Below are positions 16,141 to 23,583 of a DNA stretch of 64,000 nucleotides, one piece after another. The position numbers and the translations under genes were made by a program. How positions within the stretch are numbered: position 1 is the first letter of the stretch; each line of letters begins with the position of its first letter. The notes beneath the pieces were generated by a model that saw nothing but the letters and a program-made list of their open reading frames with translations, was not told where the DNA came from and made no database searches. Source of the stretch: Bacillota bacterium (lineage in GTDB: Bacteria; Bacillota; UBA4882; UBA8346); NCBI GenBank assembly GCA_023429995.1, contig JAEZCE010000035.1, forward strand, positions 124,001-188,000. Direction: 5' to 3'.

Positions 16141-16266
16141 ATGGCAGACGGCGTTAAAGGGCTGTTCGGCGTCGTCGGTTCATTTTTCAACAATGGATGG
16201 CTTATGTTCTTAGTCTTCGTGCTGCTCGTAATCGGATGTGGTGGTTGCTTTGGCGGTTGCTGGTAA
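16141..16266 (+). CDS. Gly/Cys-tailed membrane micropeptide 3, 41 aa
   Basis: An AAAGGAGTG site precedes ATG 16141. The sequence MADGVKGLFGVVGSFF leads into NNGWLMFLVFVLLVIG and CGGCFGGCW. It is the third tandem paralogue; only one residue of the membrane helix differs from copies 1 and 2, which suggests selection on the helix. A strong terminator follows, then the pseudosubtilase gene on the same strand. Confidence 0.75.
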   Translation: MADGVKGLFGVVGSFFNNGWLMFLVFVLLVIGCGGCFGGCW

Positions 16267-16290
16267 CCACTACTCAATATATGGATAAAA

Positions 16291-16322
16291 CAATGCCCGA
16301 AAAGATTTCGGGCATTGTTTTG
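16291..16322 (+). terminator. Terminator after micropeptide 3
   Basis: CAATGCCCGAAA/TTTCGGGCATTG is a perfect 12-bp stem followed by TTTTG. It isolates the micropeptide array from the next gene. Confidence 0.85.
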
Positions 16323-16380
16323 TAAGACTTAAAATATTTCTCGAATAAATTCGATTGATGGTAAGTTTGGAGGTGATTCG

Positions 16381-17781
16381 GTGTCCCGTGAACGTTGGAT
16401 TCAAAAATTATCACCGGCGGTGCAAAGTATTTATAGTAGTGAATCCCCGAGTGGCAGCAGTAGATTATTGCTGGAATTTAGCGGCAGACAACCGGATAAA
16501 ATTATTGATGTCGTTAGAGCAAATCAGGGAAAAATAGTGCATACTGTCAATCTTATCCCTTTGCTTGCGGTAGAATTACCTTTGGGAATGCTTCCCAAAG
16601 TAGCGAATTCCTTGTATATTAAAAAAATATGGAACGATCCCCCGGTTTCCTTAACGGAAGATCAAACTTTTTTGGGCAAGACTACCGACGAATCAATCAT
16701 AGTGAACATTCAAGAGCATCAAAGTACTTCCCATTCACAACCTCCCGTTATCCCGGAATATGACTATACGGGCAAAGGCATCGTCGTTGCTGTACTTGAT
16801 ACGGGTATTTACCCTCATCAGGATTTTATGATACCCAACAGCCGGATTATCGGATGGCAAGACTTTATAAGTCACAAAACTTCTCCCTATGATGACCATG
16901 GACATGGAACAGAAACCACCGGTATTATCGGGGGTAACGGCGGTATTTCTGAAACAGCCAAAGGGATGGCGCCTGAAGCTTGGTTGGTGGGGGTTAAGAT
17001 CTTGGATCAGGATGGTAACGGTCGGCTCTCGAATATTATAGCCGGTGTTGAATGGTGTATCCGGAACCTACCGTTGTTTAACATAAGAATTCTTTATTTA
17101 TCGATACCAGCGTTATATCAAGATCATTATTACGCCGATCCTCTCGGCAGGATACTTAGCATGGCTTGGAGGAGAGGGATAGCGGTTTTTGCTCCGGTTA
17201 CCAAACAAAAGAATGTAAGTTTTCATGGATTACCACAGCCATTGATTTCAGTTGCCAGTCTAAATCAACAGCAAGCTTTAGCCGTGAGTAAGAATCAAAT
17301 GATAAATTCGGATTCTCCTTGGGACAATTTACGCGCTCCCGCTCAACCAGACCTTGTCGTTGAAGCGGAACAAGTAGTTTCATTAAATATGGAGGATGGA
17401 TATACGCGTTGTTCCGGAAATGCTATAGCGGCGGCAATGGCAGCGGGGGGAGCGGCTTTGGTTTTGGAAAAACGGCCTTCTTTTGGCCCGGCCCAGGTTA
17501 AATACTTTCTAACCAAGCGGGCTAAGAATTTAGGATTGGGAAAAACTCTGCAAGGGTCGGGATTATTAAATCTGGATGTTTTGGGAAATGCCAAAAAAAG
17601 GATATCGTTAACCCGGAACGGGAGCGGTTTTCCCCTGAATATGAGTCAAATGCTTCCGATGGCTTTAAAATTGTTCTTGCAAAATTCCGGAAGTTCGGGG
17701 GATTACCCGAATGAGTTTTTTATGAATCTCTTGGGGACATTGATCAGAAATTGGACACACTCTCCCGAACCCATCCATTAA
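16381..17781 (+). CDS. Catalytically dead AprX-like pseudosubtilase
   Basis: The 466-residue protein is a paralogue of the subtilases at 13076 and 19569, colinear over the propeptide-like domain (about 15-95) and the catalytic fold. Asp (VAVLDTGIYPHQD) and His (DHGHGTETTG) remain, but the oxyanion Asn block AAGN is replaced by APVTKQ and the Ser block GTSMATP by GNAIAAA, so the nucleophile is Ala. A longer linker (about 100-125) separates prodomain and core. The frame is intact with a good GGAGGTGA-GTG start, so it is a maintained pseudoenzyme. In C. difficile, the pseudoproteases CspA and CspC act in germination; a scaffold, sensor or decoy role here is inference. Confidence 0.88.
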   Translation: MSRERWIQKLSPAVQSIYSSESPSGSSRLLLEFSGRQPDKIIDVVRANQGKIVHTVNLIPLLAVELPLGMLPKVANSLYIKKIWNDPPVSLTEDQTFLGKTTDESIIVNIQEHQSTSHSQPPVIPEYDYTGKGIVVAVLDTGIYPHQDFMIPNSRIIGWQDFISHKTSPYDDHGHGTETTGIIGGNGGISETAKGMAPEAWLVGVKILDQDGNGRLSNIIAGVEWCIRNLPLFNIRILYLSIPALYQDHYYADPLGRILSMAWRRGIAVFAPVTKQKNVSFHGLPQPLISVASLNQQQALAVSKNQMINSDSPWDNLRAPAQPDLVVEAEQVVSLNMEDGYTRCSGNAIAAAMAAGGAALVLEKRPSFGPAQVKYFLTKRAKNLGLGKTLQGSGLLNLDVLGNAKKRISLTRNGSGFPLNMSQMLPMALKLFLQNSGSSGDYPNEFFMNLLGTLIRNWTHSPEPIH

Positions 17782-17782
17782 A

Positions 17783-17920
17783 CTTGAATCCGGCAAGTAA
17801 CCCCAAAAACCTCAGTCGCATTTAAACTTGCCGGATTCAAGCAATGAACCCGATCCGGCCAGTTTTTCTGCGTCATCGCAGAAAAATTGTCACTTACTTG
17901 CCGGACCGAGGTTAAAAATT
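17783..17920. repeat. Dispersed palindromic element, long copy
   Basis: CTTGAATCCGGCAAGT (17783-17798) and its exact reverse complement (17826-17841) form a 16-bp stem. A second hairpin follows, TTTTTCTGCG-tcat-CGCAGAAAAA (17863-17886), and then CTTGCCGGACCGAGGTTAAA. A shorter relative lies at 33239. The first stem can act as a terminator for the pseudosubtilase, but the whole looks like a non-coding mobile repeat. Confidence 0.65.
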
Positions 17921-17952
17921 ACAACAGCCTATTACAGGACTATTTGAATGCA

Positions 17953-17962
17953 CATACTATAG
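17953..17962 (+). promoter_or_regulatory. CATA-type promoter element, micropeptide 4
   Basis: CATACTATAG fits the CATAnnnTA form of sigma-K-type -10 boxes and lies 51 bases before ATG 18004, close to the 55-60 bases seen for micropeptides 1-3. Only half of the leader hairpin (AAGGCTT) is recognisable. Confidence 0.4.
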
Positions 17963-18003
17963 ATAACAAAGGACCAAGGCTTTTTATAAAGGAGAGTGGG
18001 AAA

Positions 18004-18117
18004 ATGGCCGAAAACTTTTTAAATGGCTTGCTTGAAGGTGTTCTTGGGGAAAATGGCCTTTTTTGGCTCATTATCATTGTTGTTTTATTCTTTGTGGTCG
18101 GTGGTTGGAATTGGTAA
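18004..18117 (+). CDS. Membrane micropeptide 4, 37 aa
   Basis: ATG 18004 is chosen because AAAGGAGAG precedes it; the frame is open further upstream without support. The peptide MAENFLNGLLEGVLGENG is followed by a membrane helix LFWLIIIVVLFFVVGG and ends WNW. It shares the MA(D/E) start, length and topology of micropeptides 1-3 but lacks the Cys-Gly tail, so it is a divergent relative or analogue. The tail is aromatic instead, like some tiny spore membrane proteins. Confidence 0.65.
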   Translation: MAENFLNGLLEGVLGENGLFWLIIIVVLFFVVGGWNW

Positions 18118-18141
18118 TATTGATATTTTCATAAACGAAGA

Positions 18142-18192
18142 AAGAGGCCGTCTAAAACGCTTGTTTTTTTAAGCGCTTGTTAGACGCCTCTT
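18142..18192. terminator. Bidirectional hairpin between micropeptide 4 and the 55-aa gene
   Basis: AAGAGGC-GTCTA...AAGCGC pairs imperfectly with GCGCTT...TAGACGCCTCTT. It lies between two convergent genes and has T-rich flanks. Confidence 0.6.
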
Positions 18193-18219
18193 GAATTTCC
18201 TCATTTTGTCAGGAAAAAC

Positions 18220-18387
18220 TTATAAAAACTTTGCCAGGAACCTGATTTTTTCATCGACCCCAGTATCATGGAGAGAAGCAATTCCCTGGACACATTTTCG
18301 GATAAAATTTTGGTCTATCCCGGGTATATAACCGATTTTGCCTTGAATTTTGTTTACCAGGGTTTCAATTTCATTACTGTCTAACAA
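18220..18387 (-). CDS. Small protein, 55 aa, paralogue of the 53-aa protein at 19324
   Basis: I start this gene at TTG 18387, which follows CAAGGGGGAC at the right distance; an ATG at 18429 has no site. The product is soluble and helical, LLDSNEIETLV to FLAKFL. Its last 32 residues (IDQNFIRKC...FLAKFL) align without gaps to the last 32 of the protein at 19324 (IDKRVVKNL...VVKRL). No known family is recognised. The pairing suggests a small duplicated regulator or scaffold of the locus. Confidence 0.55.
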   Translation of the reverse strand: MLDSNEIETLVNKIQGKIGYIPGIDQNFIRKCVQGIASLHDTGVDEKIRFLAKFL

Positions 18388-18744
18388 ATATAGTCCCCCT
18401 TGTCGGAATGATTTAATTACAATCTTCAATTATTCTATTCAGATTACTCCATTAGGGGGATGAGGAATTTTGCAGTATTCCGCAGGAGGTGGCCGGAAAA
18501 AATAAGAGCCAGCCACCTTATATAAGGATACCAATCCGTTATTTAAATAGACAAGTTTTTAAGACCTTTTGTTTAAAAATCGAGCGAATCGGTTTTTTGG
18601 TATATGGAATTCAATCCAATATTTACATATATTAGATTGAGAGCAATTTTAATGGGATGGGTTATAAAAAGTGCCCCTGTATCATAATGCAGGATTGATA
18701 TAGCGATAGGAAGATTGATTCTTGGGTAAAAGGATGTGTTAAGA

Positions 18745-19026
18745 ATGATTTCCCATAATAATGAATGGCAGAAGAAATTATCTTCCAAACTAAAAGAATC
18801 GTCAGTTTACGGATCCAATAATATGGGAAGGTTTATCATTGAACTCAGTGATAGAGAAGGGAAACAGGTTCGGACAATCATTGAGCGGAAGAATGGGAAA
18901 GTGAAGAAAGATATAGTCTGCTTATCTTCTATCGTTGCTGAGTTTCCATTTTCGTTAATCCCGGAAATCGCTCAATCAAAACAGGTAAAAAAAATATGGG
19001 TTGATTCCGAGATTAAAATCATCTAG
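18745..19026 (+). CDS. Stand-alone subtilase propeptide (I9-like inhibitor)
   Basis: The 93-residue protein aligns with the N-terminal domain of the three subtilases: GRFIIELSDREGKQVRTII, then ERKNGKVKKDI, SIVAEFPFSLIPEIA and KKIWVDSEIKII. It stops exactly where the catalytic domain would begin, so it is a complete prodomain without an enzyme. Subtilisin prodomains fold as inhibitors and chaperones of the protease, and free versions act as inhibitors in trans. I start at ATG 18745 because AAAAGGA is spaced for it, not for GTG 18736. Its probable target is one of the two active paralogues. Confidence 0.8.
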   Translation: MISHNNEWQKKLSSKLKESSVYGSNNMGRFIIELSDREGKQVRTIIERKNGKVKKDIVCLSSIVAEFPFSLIPEIAQSKQVKKIWVDSEIKII

Positions 19027-19323
19027 TAATTGAACTCAGCGAAGCGTAACGCACTGTTGGGATTAGTACCAGAGGGCAAAACGGTTATTTCCTGGACAAG
19101 CAATTGCAAACATGCAAATCAATGGAAAACTTAAAATATAATGCATTCATGATCTGGAAATTCGTGATGCGGTGACGTTGTAATTAGGCTTTCGTGCCGG
19201 ATGCCTTCACAATTAACCATGCCGGGAATAAAATAAACAGAAGAAAGAAAATCGGAACTCTTTTTAAATTAAAATAAAGTGACCTGAAAAATTGACAAAA
19301 AAACCTCCAAAGGAGTGGGGTGG

Positions 19324-19485
19324 ATGAAATTGGATATCGACCGTCTCGATTTGCTTCATAAAGTTTTCATAGTACTTGGTCCGAAGATTGATAAAAGAGT
19401 GGTCAAAAATTTGCTTGCAGTGGTAACCATATTATCCGATAGGGATTTAGGTGATGAACTGAAGCAAGTGGTAAAAAGATTGTGA
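19324..19485 (+). CDS. Small protein, 53 aa, paralogue of the 55-aa protein at 18220
   Basis: A strong AAAGGAGTGGGG precedes ATG 19324. The product starts MKLDIDRLDLLHKVFIVL, is helical and soluble, and ends LKQVVKRL. Its C-terminal 32 residues match the 18220 protein position by position with conservative changes. The two genes flank the free propeptide in opposite orientations. No function is recognised. Confidence 0.6.
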   Translation: MKLDIDRLDLLHKVFIVLGPKIDKRVVKNLLAVVTILSDRDLGDELKQVVKRL

Positions 19486-19497
19486 TTTCGCGCATTT

Positions 19498-19524
19498 TAA
19501 AAAAATCTCCCGTAAAAGGAGATT
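19498..19524 (-). terminator. Terminator of the third subtilase
   Basis: AATCTCC/GGAGATT with a T run on the minus strand, 45 bases beyond the stop of the gene at 19569. Confidence 0.7.
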
Positions 19525-19568
19525 AAAACGTTTTGGACAGACTTCTGATTCTTGAATCCTTAAAGATT

Positions 19569-20924
19569 TTAAGTAAAATAGGATTTTATAAATGAAACTA
19601 AAGTTTTCTTTATGGCTTCATCCCGCTTTTTTTGAAATACTGTGGGCTTGACGCCGATGCGGTTCAATAAAATTTCCAATAAATGATAACCGAAGATTTC
19701 CCGGATGTCCTTTTTAGCAATCCACCTTGAAGAGGTATTCGGTGGATTTTCATTTGTAAAGATGCGTTCCAAATCTAAAACTCCGGCGCCCTGTAGATTG
19801 ATACCCAAACCTAAATCATGAGCGTTACTTTGGATTATTTGTTTAATTTGGTCCGGTTTTAAATCGGGCCATTTTTGATTCAGTAAGGCAACAGCGCCGG
19901 TTACCATCGGAGTTGCCATTGAAGTGCCGCTTAGGCTTCGGTAATTGCCGTTTACCCATGTTGAGGTAATGTTGGTTCCGGGAGCAAGCAAGTTAGGCTT
20001 GGGAATGTTATCACGAGTCGGACCTCGGCTGGAATTGCGGTTTAAGTTGTCATCCTGGAAGTCGGCCGTTTGATGATCGTCCACATTACCGACTGTAATG
20101 ATCTTGGGATTTATCCCCGGAGTATCAATCGTCATCGGACCTGGTCCGGAATTGCCTGCGGCTGTGCAGATAAGCAAACCTTTAGTCCAGGCAATGGAAG
20201 TTGCCCGGCAGAGTGGGTCATGAAGATAGGTCTCTTGCGCTTTCGAGCCGAAAGACATGTTGATGGCTTTTATATTGAGCCGGGTTTGATTGTCGATGCA
20301 CCATTCAATGGCTGTCAGTACATTGGATATAGAACCTCCCCCTTCTTCATTCAGGGCTTTTAAACCCACTAACAATGCTTCCGGCGCCATCCCTCGATAG
20401 CGTCCCCGGGAAGAGAAGCCATTGCCGGCAATGATTCCTGAGACATGGGTACCGTGGCCATTGTCATCATAGGGTGACTCTTTTTGGTGAAGGAAATCCT
20501 GCCATTCAATAATTCGGGAACGGGGAACCAAAAAATCCCGATGGGGATGAATGCCAGTATCAATCACGGCGATCACAACATCTTTTCCGGTAAAACCGAG
20601 TTCTTGGGCCTTAATACCGCCTACAGAAGGAACCGCAACATCAAGACGAATCCGGATCGGTGTATCGTACCAGATCCTTTTGACGGAATACAATCTGGCG
20701 ACTTCCTCAAGGGAGGCATAGGGAAGTTCTACTACAAGCGAAGGTATCAAATGAATTTCACGTTGTACTTTTCCTCGAGTGGCTTCAATAACAGCCCCGA
20801 TTTTGTCACCGCGTCTACCTTGGGTTTCAATAATGAATCTTTCGCAGGATGCCGGCTCCTTCATAAAATCAGGTTGCCGGAGGAGTTCTGAAAGTTTGAC
20901 CCGCCAATTGTTTTTTTCATACAT
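19569..20924 (-). CDS. AprX-like subtilase (active)
   Basis: The 451-residue S8 protease has a propeptide-like N-terminus (residues 20-95, ending VKRIWYDTPIRI) and all catalytic elements: Asp in VIAVIDTGIHPHRD, His in DDNGHGTHVSG, Asn in TAAGNSGPG and Ser in GTSMATPMV. It is closest to the 13076 protein but lacks the C-terminal membrane helix; its tail (after about 385) is basic and helical. There is no signal peptide, as in Bacillus AprX. A GGCGGTGATAAA site precedes the ATG. It faces the rest of the locus. Confidence 0.9.
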   Translation of the reverse strand: MYEKNNWRVKLSELLRQPDFMKEPASCERFIIETQGRRGDKIGAVIEATRGKVQREIHLIPSLVVELPYASLEEVARLYSVKRIWYDTPIRIRLDVAVPSVGGIKAQELGFTGKDVVIAVIDTGIHPHRDFLVPRSRIIEWQDFLHQKESPYDDNGHGTHVSGIIAGNGFSSRGRYRGMAPEALLVGLKALNEEGGGSISNVLTAIEWCIDNQTRLNIKAINMSFGSKAQETYLHDPLCRATSIAWTKGLLICTAAGNSGPGPMTIDTPGINPKIITVGNVDDHQTADFQDDNLNRNSSRGPTRDNIPKPNLLAPGTNITSTWVNGNYRSLSGTSMATPMVTGAVALLNQKWPDLKPDQIKQIIQSNAHDLGLGINLQGAGVLDLERIFTNENPPNTSSRWIAKKDIREIFGYHLLEILLNRIGVKPTVFQKKRDEAIKKTLVSFIKSYFT

Positions 20925-21429
20925 TTTATCACCGCCCCAGTAGGGTTAGTTTTAGTAGTCTTCCATCCCAGCGCAATCATTTTATTCGGCCTAGCCAACA
21001 GTAAAAATGACTGGGCGGGTATTCTATCTAGAATCTGGGTTAAAAGTATTTTCTAAGTAGCACGCATGACAGCCCATCAAACGGGCTGTCATAAGAATCA
21101 ATGAACATAAAACGAGCCGAAGGATACACCCTAAAACGGCGAAGTTTTATTTTCATATTAGTATATTCCGGAGGCTATACGGGTTACTGGGGCTATAGCA
21201 TAAATTATCAAAACACACAGGGAATAAATGTTACTTGGATATAACCCAATGAATTTTTGAGGTAAATTGCAGTTTGGCTTGAGTTTGTAAAGAAGCTCCA
21301 GTTGAAAACGGTATTTTTGAAAGAAAAACGGACCAAAATTAAAAGATAAACCTCTATTCAGTCTAAAATTGACTAGAAAGGCTTAATTGGGATTTGTCAG
21401 AATGGCGGGAGTGACGATAAAATAAAAGC
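20925..21429. other. Divergent intergenic region with an isolated hairpin
   Basis: The region separates the third subtilase from tetR. The main structure is ATGACAGCCC (21066-21075) with its exact reverse complement (21083-21092), a 10-bp stem with a 7-base loop and no T run. A 46-codon frame at 21102 encodes a Tyr/Gly-rich peptide but has no ribosome-binding site, so it is not called. Confidence 0.45.
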
Positions 21430-21446
21430 ATCGACTAATAGTCGAT
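21430..21446. promoter_or_regulatory. Palindromic operator upstream of tetR
   Basis: ATCGACT-aat-AGTCGAT is a perfect 17-bp palindrome 37 bases before the regulator start codon. Size and position are those of a TetR-family operator controlling the efflux operon. Confidence 0.65.
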
Positions 21447-21482
21447 TAAAGACTTTAATTCGTTTAAAGAAGGTGACTTGAT

Positions 21483-22106
21483 TTGACGGTGGCTACCAGG
21501 AGAGAACGGGAACAACAAGTTCGGCGGGAAACCATTATTGAAGCTGCGAGAAAGTTATTTCACGATAAGGGTTATGAATTAACAACGGTTGAGGAAATAG
21601 CGGTCATGGCCGAACTCGGTAAAGGAACCATTTACTCTTATTTTAAGAGCAAAGATGAAATTTATATTGCCATTTTGGAGTCGGAGTTTGCTGTTTTGGA
21701 GGAACGGATGAAACAAGCCATTGAAGACTCCACCACGGCTGAAAATGCGTTGCGTAAATTATACGAAACATTTATTCAATATAATCAAGAGCGTCCAAGC
21801 TTTATCAAGGCCATCTTTTTACAAGTCGAACAGTATCCGTCGCTGAAGGTAACCGATATAGTCAAGGGCTTGAAAGAGAAAACTACCGAATGGTCTAGAT
21901 TAGTAGGTAGAGTTCTTCAAAAAGGAATTGATAATGGCGAGTTTGAGGACCTCAGTGTGGACAAAATGGCCGATACCGTAATCGGTATGGTCCTGGGGTT
22001 GATTATTCAGTTGGAGATGGGACTGATTAAAGAAGATTTGTCCAGTTACCGGGATACGCTTTTCCGTTTATTGCTCGATGGTATTTCCCGGCGGGAGGGG
22101 AATTAA
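21483..22106 (+). CDS. TetR-family regulator of the efflux operon
   Basis: The 207-residue protein has the TetR N-terminal helix-turn-helix: RRETIIEAARKLFHDKGYELTTVEEIA, then GKGTIYSYFKSKDEIY. The C-terminal part (about 60-205) is helical and would bind a ligand and dimerise. It initiates at TTG 21483 after AAGGTGA. It is the first gene before tolC, hlyD and the ABC genes, the same order as in the E. coli CecR-YbhGFSR system. It probably represses the operon through the palindrome at 21430 and releases it on binding a toxic compound. Confidence 0.88.
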   Translation: MTVATRREREQQVRRETIIEAARKLFHDKGYELTTVEEIAVMAELGKGTIYSYFKSKDEIYIAILESEFAVLEERMKQAIEDSTTAENALRKLYETFIQYNQERPSFIKAIFLQVEQYPSLKVTDIVKGLKEKTTEWSRLVGRVLQKGIDNGEFEDLSVDKMADTVIGMVLGLIIQLEMGLIKEDLSSYRDTLFRLLLDGISRREGN

Positions 22107-22167
22107 TTTTTTTAAGTTGATTGACTCGTGGTCATGTTTTGAATAATGGTCAGAAGAGGTGTTGTGA

Positions 22168-23568
22168 ATGGTAAAGAAAATTCCTGAATGGGTTCTGGCG
22201 TTAGCGGTGATCCTTGGCATATCCGGTATGGGTACTTGTTTTGCCGGCAGCGAAGAAGCTCAGGTGCTTACTTTGGATCAGGCTGTCAATATTGCCATGG
22301 AAAACAGTTTGCAACGGCGAATTGCCCAAAGTGATGTCGAGGTTGCCAAGGATAAATTGAAACAGGCCCAGTCGGGCTACTGGCCAAAATTAACCCTGGA
22401 AGCAGGCTATAATCACTATAACGAAGTGCCGACGGATGTGCAATTAGCGACGGAAATGGCAAAAATGAATAATGGAATGGTTGATTGGGCCACATATTTA
22501 TCTCATAATGGTTATCCACTTATTGGTGGTAGTTTATTAAGTGGTATGTCAAAAGTTGAAATTCCCGATCAAAGTCTGAACTATTACGGCTGGGATTTAG
22601 TTTTGCAGCAGCCGCTTTATACCGGTAATAAACTGACGGCCCTCAATAAACAAGCGAAAGCCAATCGAGGTTATGCCAAGGCTAACTTAAACGCAGCCGA
22701 TCATAATCTGGTTTTTGAAGTGAAGAAAGCATACTATACTGTAATCTCCACTGAGCATTTGGTGGAAACCATGCAACAGGCCGTGAACAGTATGGAGAAT
22801 CACGTCAAGGAAGCGGATGCCTATTGCCGGGCTGGAATGGTCGCCAAATTGGACGTAAAAAGGGCCGAAGTGAAGCTGGCCGATTTAAAACAGAAATTGT
22901 TAATGGCCCAAAATGGACTGGAACTTGCCAATATGGCCCTGAATTTTACAATGGGGGTCAATCTGGAAACCCAATATGAGCTAATAGATAATGTTAAATA
23001 CGAACCTTTTCAAATGGAGTTGCCAACTTGTCTGGAAAAAGCTTTGGCAAACCGGCCGGAAGTAGCCGCTATAGAGGCTAAGGTGGAAATGGCTGAGCAG
23101 AATTTGGAAATCGCTAAAAGCGCCGGTCGACCGTTGGTGGCCCTACAGGCTAAACACGAAGCTTTTAAGCCCTACAACCCGGATCCGGAGAATCAAATCG
23201 GAGTGGTTGCCACGATGAAGTTGATCGATGGAGGCCAAATCCGTAGCCAAGTCATGGAAGCGGAGGAAATTGTAAAACAGGCGCAAACCGCTCAGGAGTT
23301 AACCAACCGTGCCATAAAGCTTGATGTTGAGCAAGCATACCGTAACCTTCAAGTCGCTTTGCAGACCATCCAGGTTGCAGAGAAAAGTTTGGACCAAGCA
23401 CAGGAAACCTTGAGGATGGCAGTTGTCAGCTATAAGGCTGGCCTTAGTTCATCCCTGGAACGGATTGACGCCGAAGTCGGTTTGACCCAGGCCAAGACCA
23501 ATTATACGCAGGCCCTAAGTATGTACAATATCGCATTGGCCCAATTACAAAAAGCTATCGGACAATGA
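22168..23568 (+). CDS. TolC-family outer-membrane efflux protein
   Basis: The 466-residue protein has a signal peptide (cleavage near CFAGS) and the duplicated TolC architecture: two long helical repeats with LTLDQAVNIAMENS at the first and CLEKALANRPEVAAIE at the second, separated by beta-rich segments. TolC proteins form an outer-membrane channel with a periplasmic tunnel. It lies between tetR and hlyD in one operon. Its presence implies that the host has an outer membrane, which is unusual among spore formers. Confidence 0.92.
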   Translation: MVKKIPEWVLALAVILGISGMGTCFAGSEEAQVLTLDQAVNIAMENSLQRRIAQSDVEVAKDKLKQAQSGYWPKLTLEAGYNHYNEVPTDVQLATEMAKMNNGMVDWATYLSHNGYPLIGGSLLSGMSKVEIPDQSLNYYGWDLVLQQPLYTGNKLTALNKQAKANRGYAKANLNAADHNLVFEVKKAYYTVISTEHLVETMQQAVNSMENHVKEADAYCRAGMVAKLDVKRAEVKLADLKQKLLMAQNGLELANMALNFTMGVNLETQYELIDNVKYEPFQMELPTCLEKALANRPEVAAIEAKVEMAEQNLEIAKSAGRPLVALQAKHEAFKPYNPDPENQIGVVATMKLIDGGQIRSQVMEAEEIVKQAQTAQELTNRAIKLDVEQAYRNLQVALQTIQVAEKSLDQAQETLRMAVVSYKAGLSSSLERIDAEVGLTQAKTNYTQALSMYNIALAQLQKAIGQ

Positions 23569-23583
23569 AAGGAGAAGGCAATC

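Noticed and set aside
21102..21242. 46-codon frame encoding a Tyr/Gly-rich peptide
   Set aside because: No Shine-Dalgarno sequence; the Gly/Tyr content could be chance.
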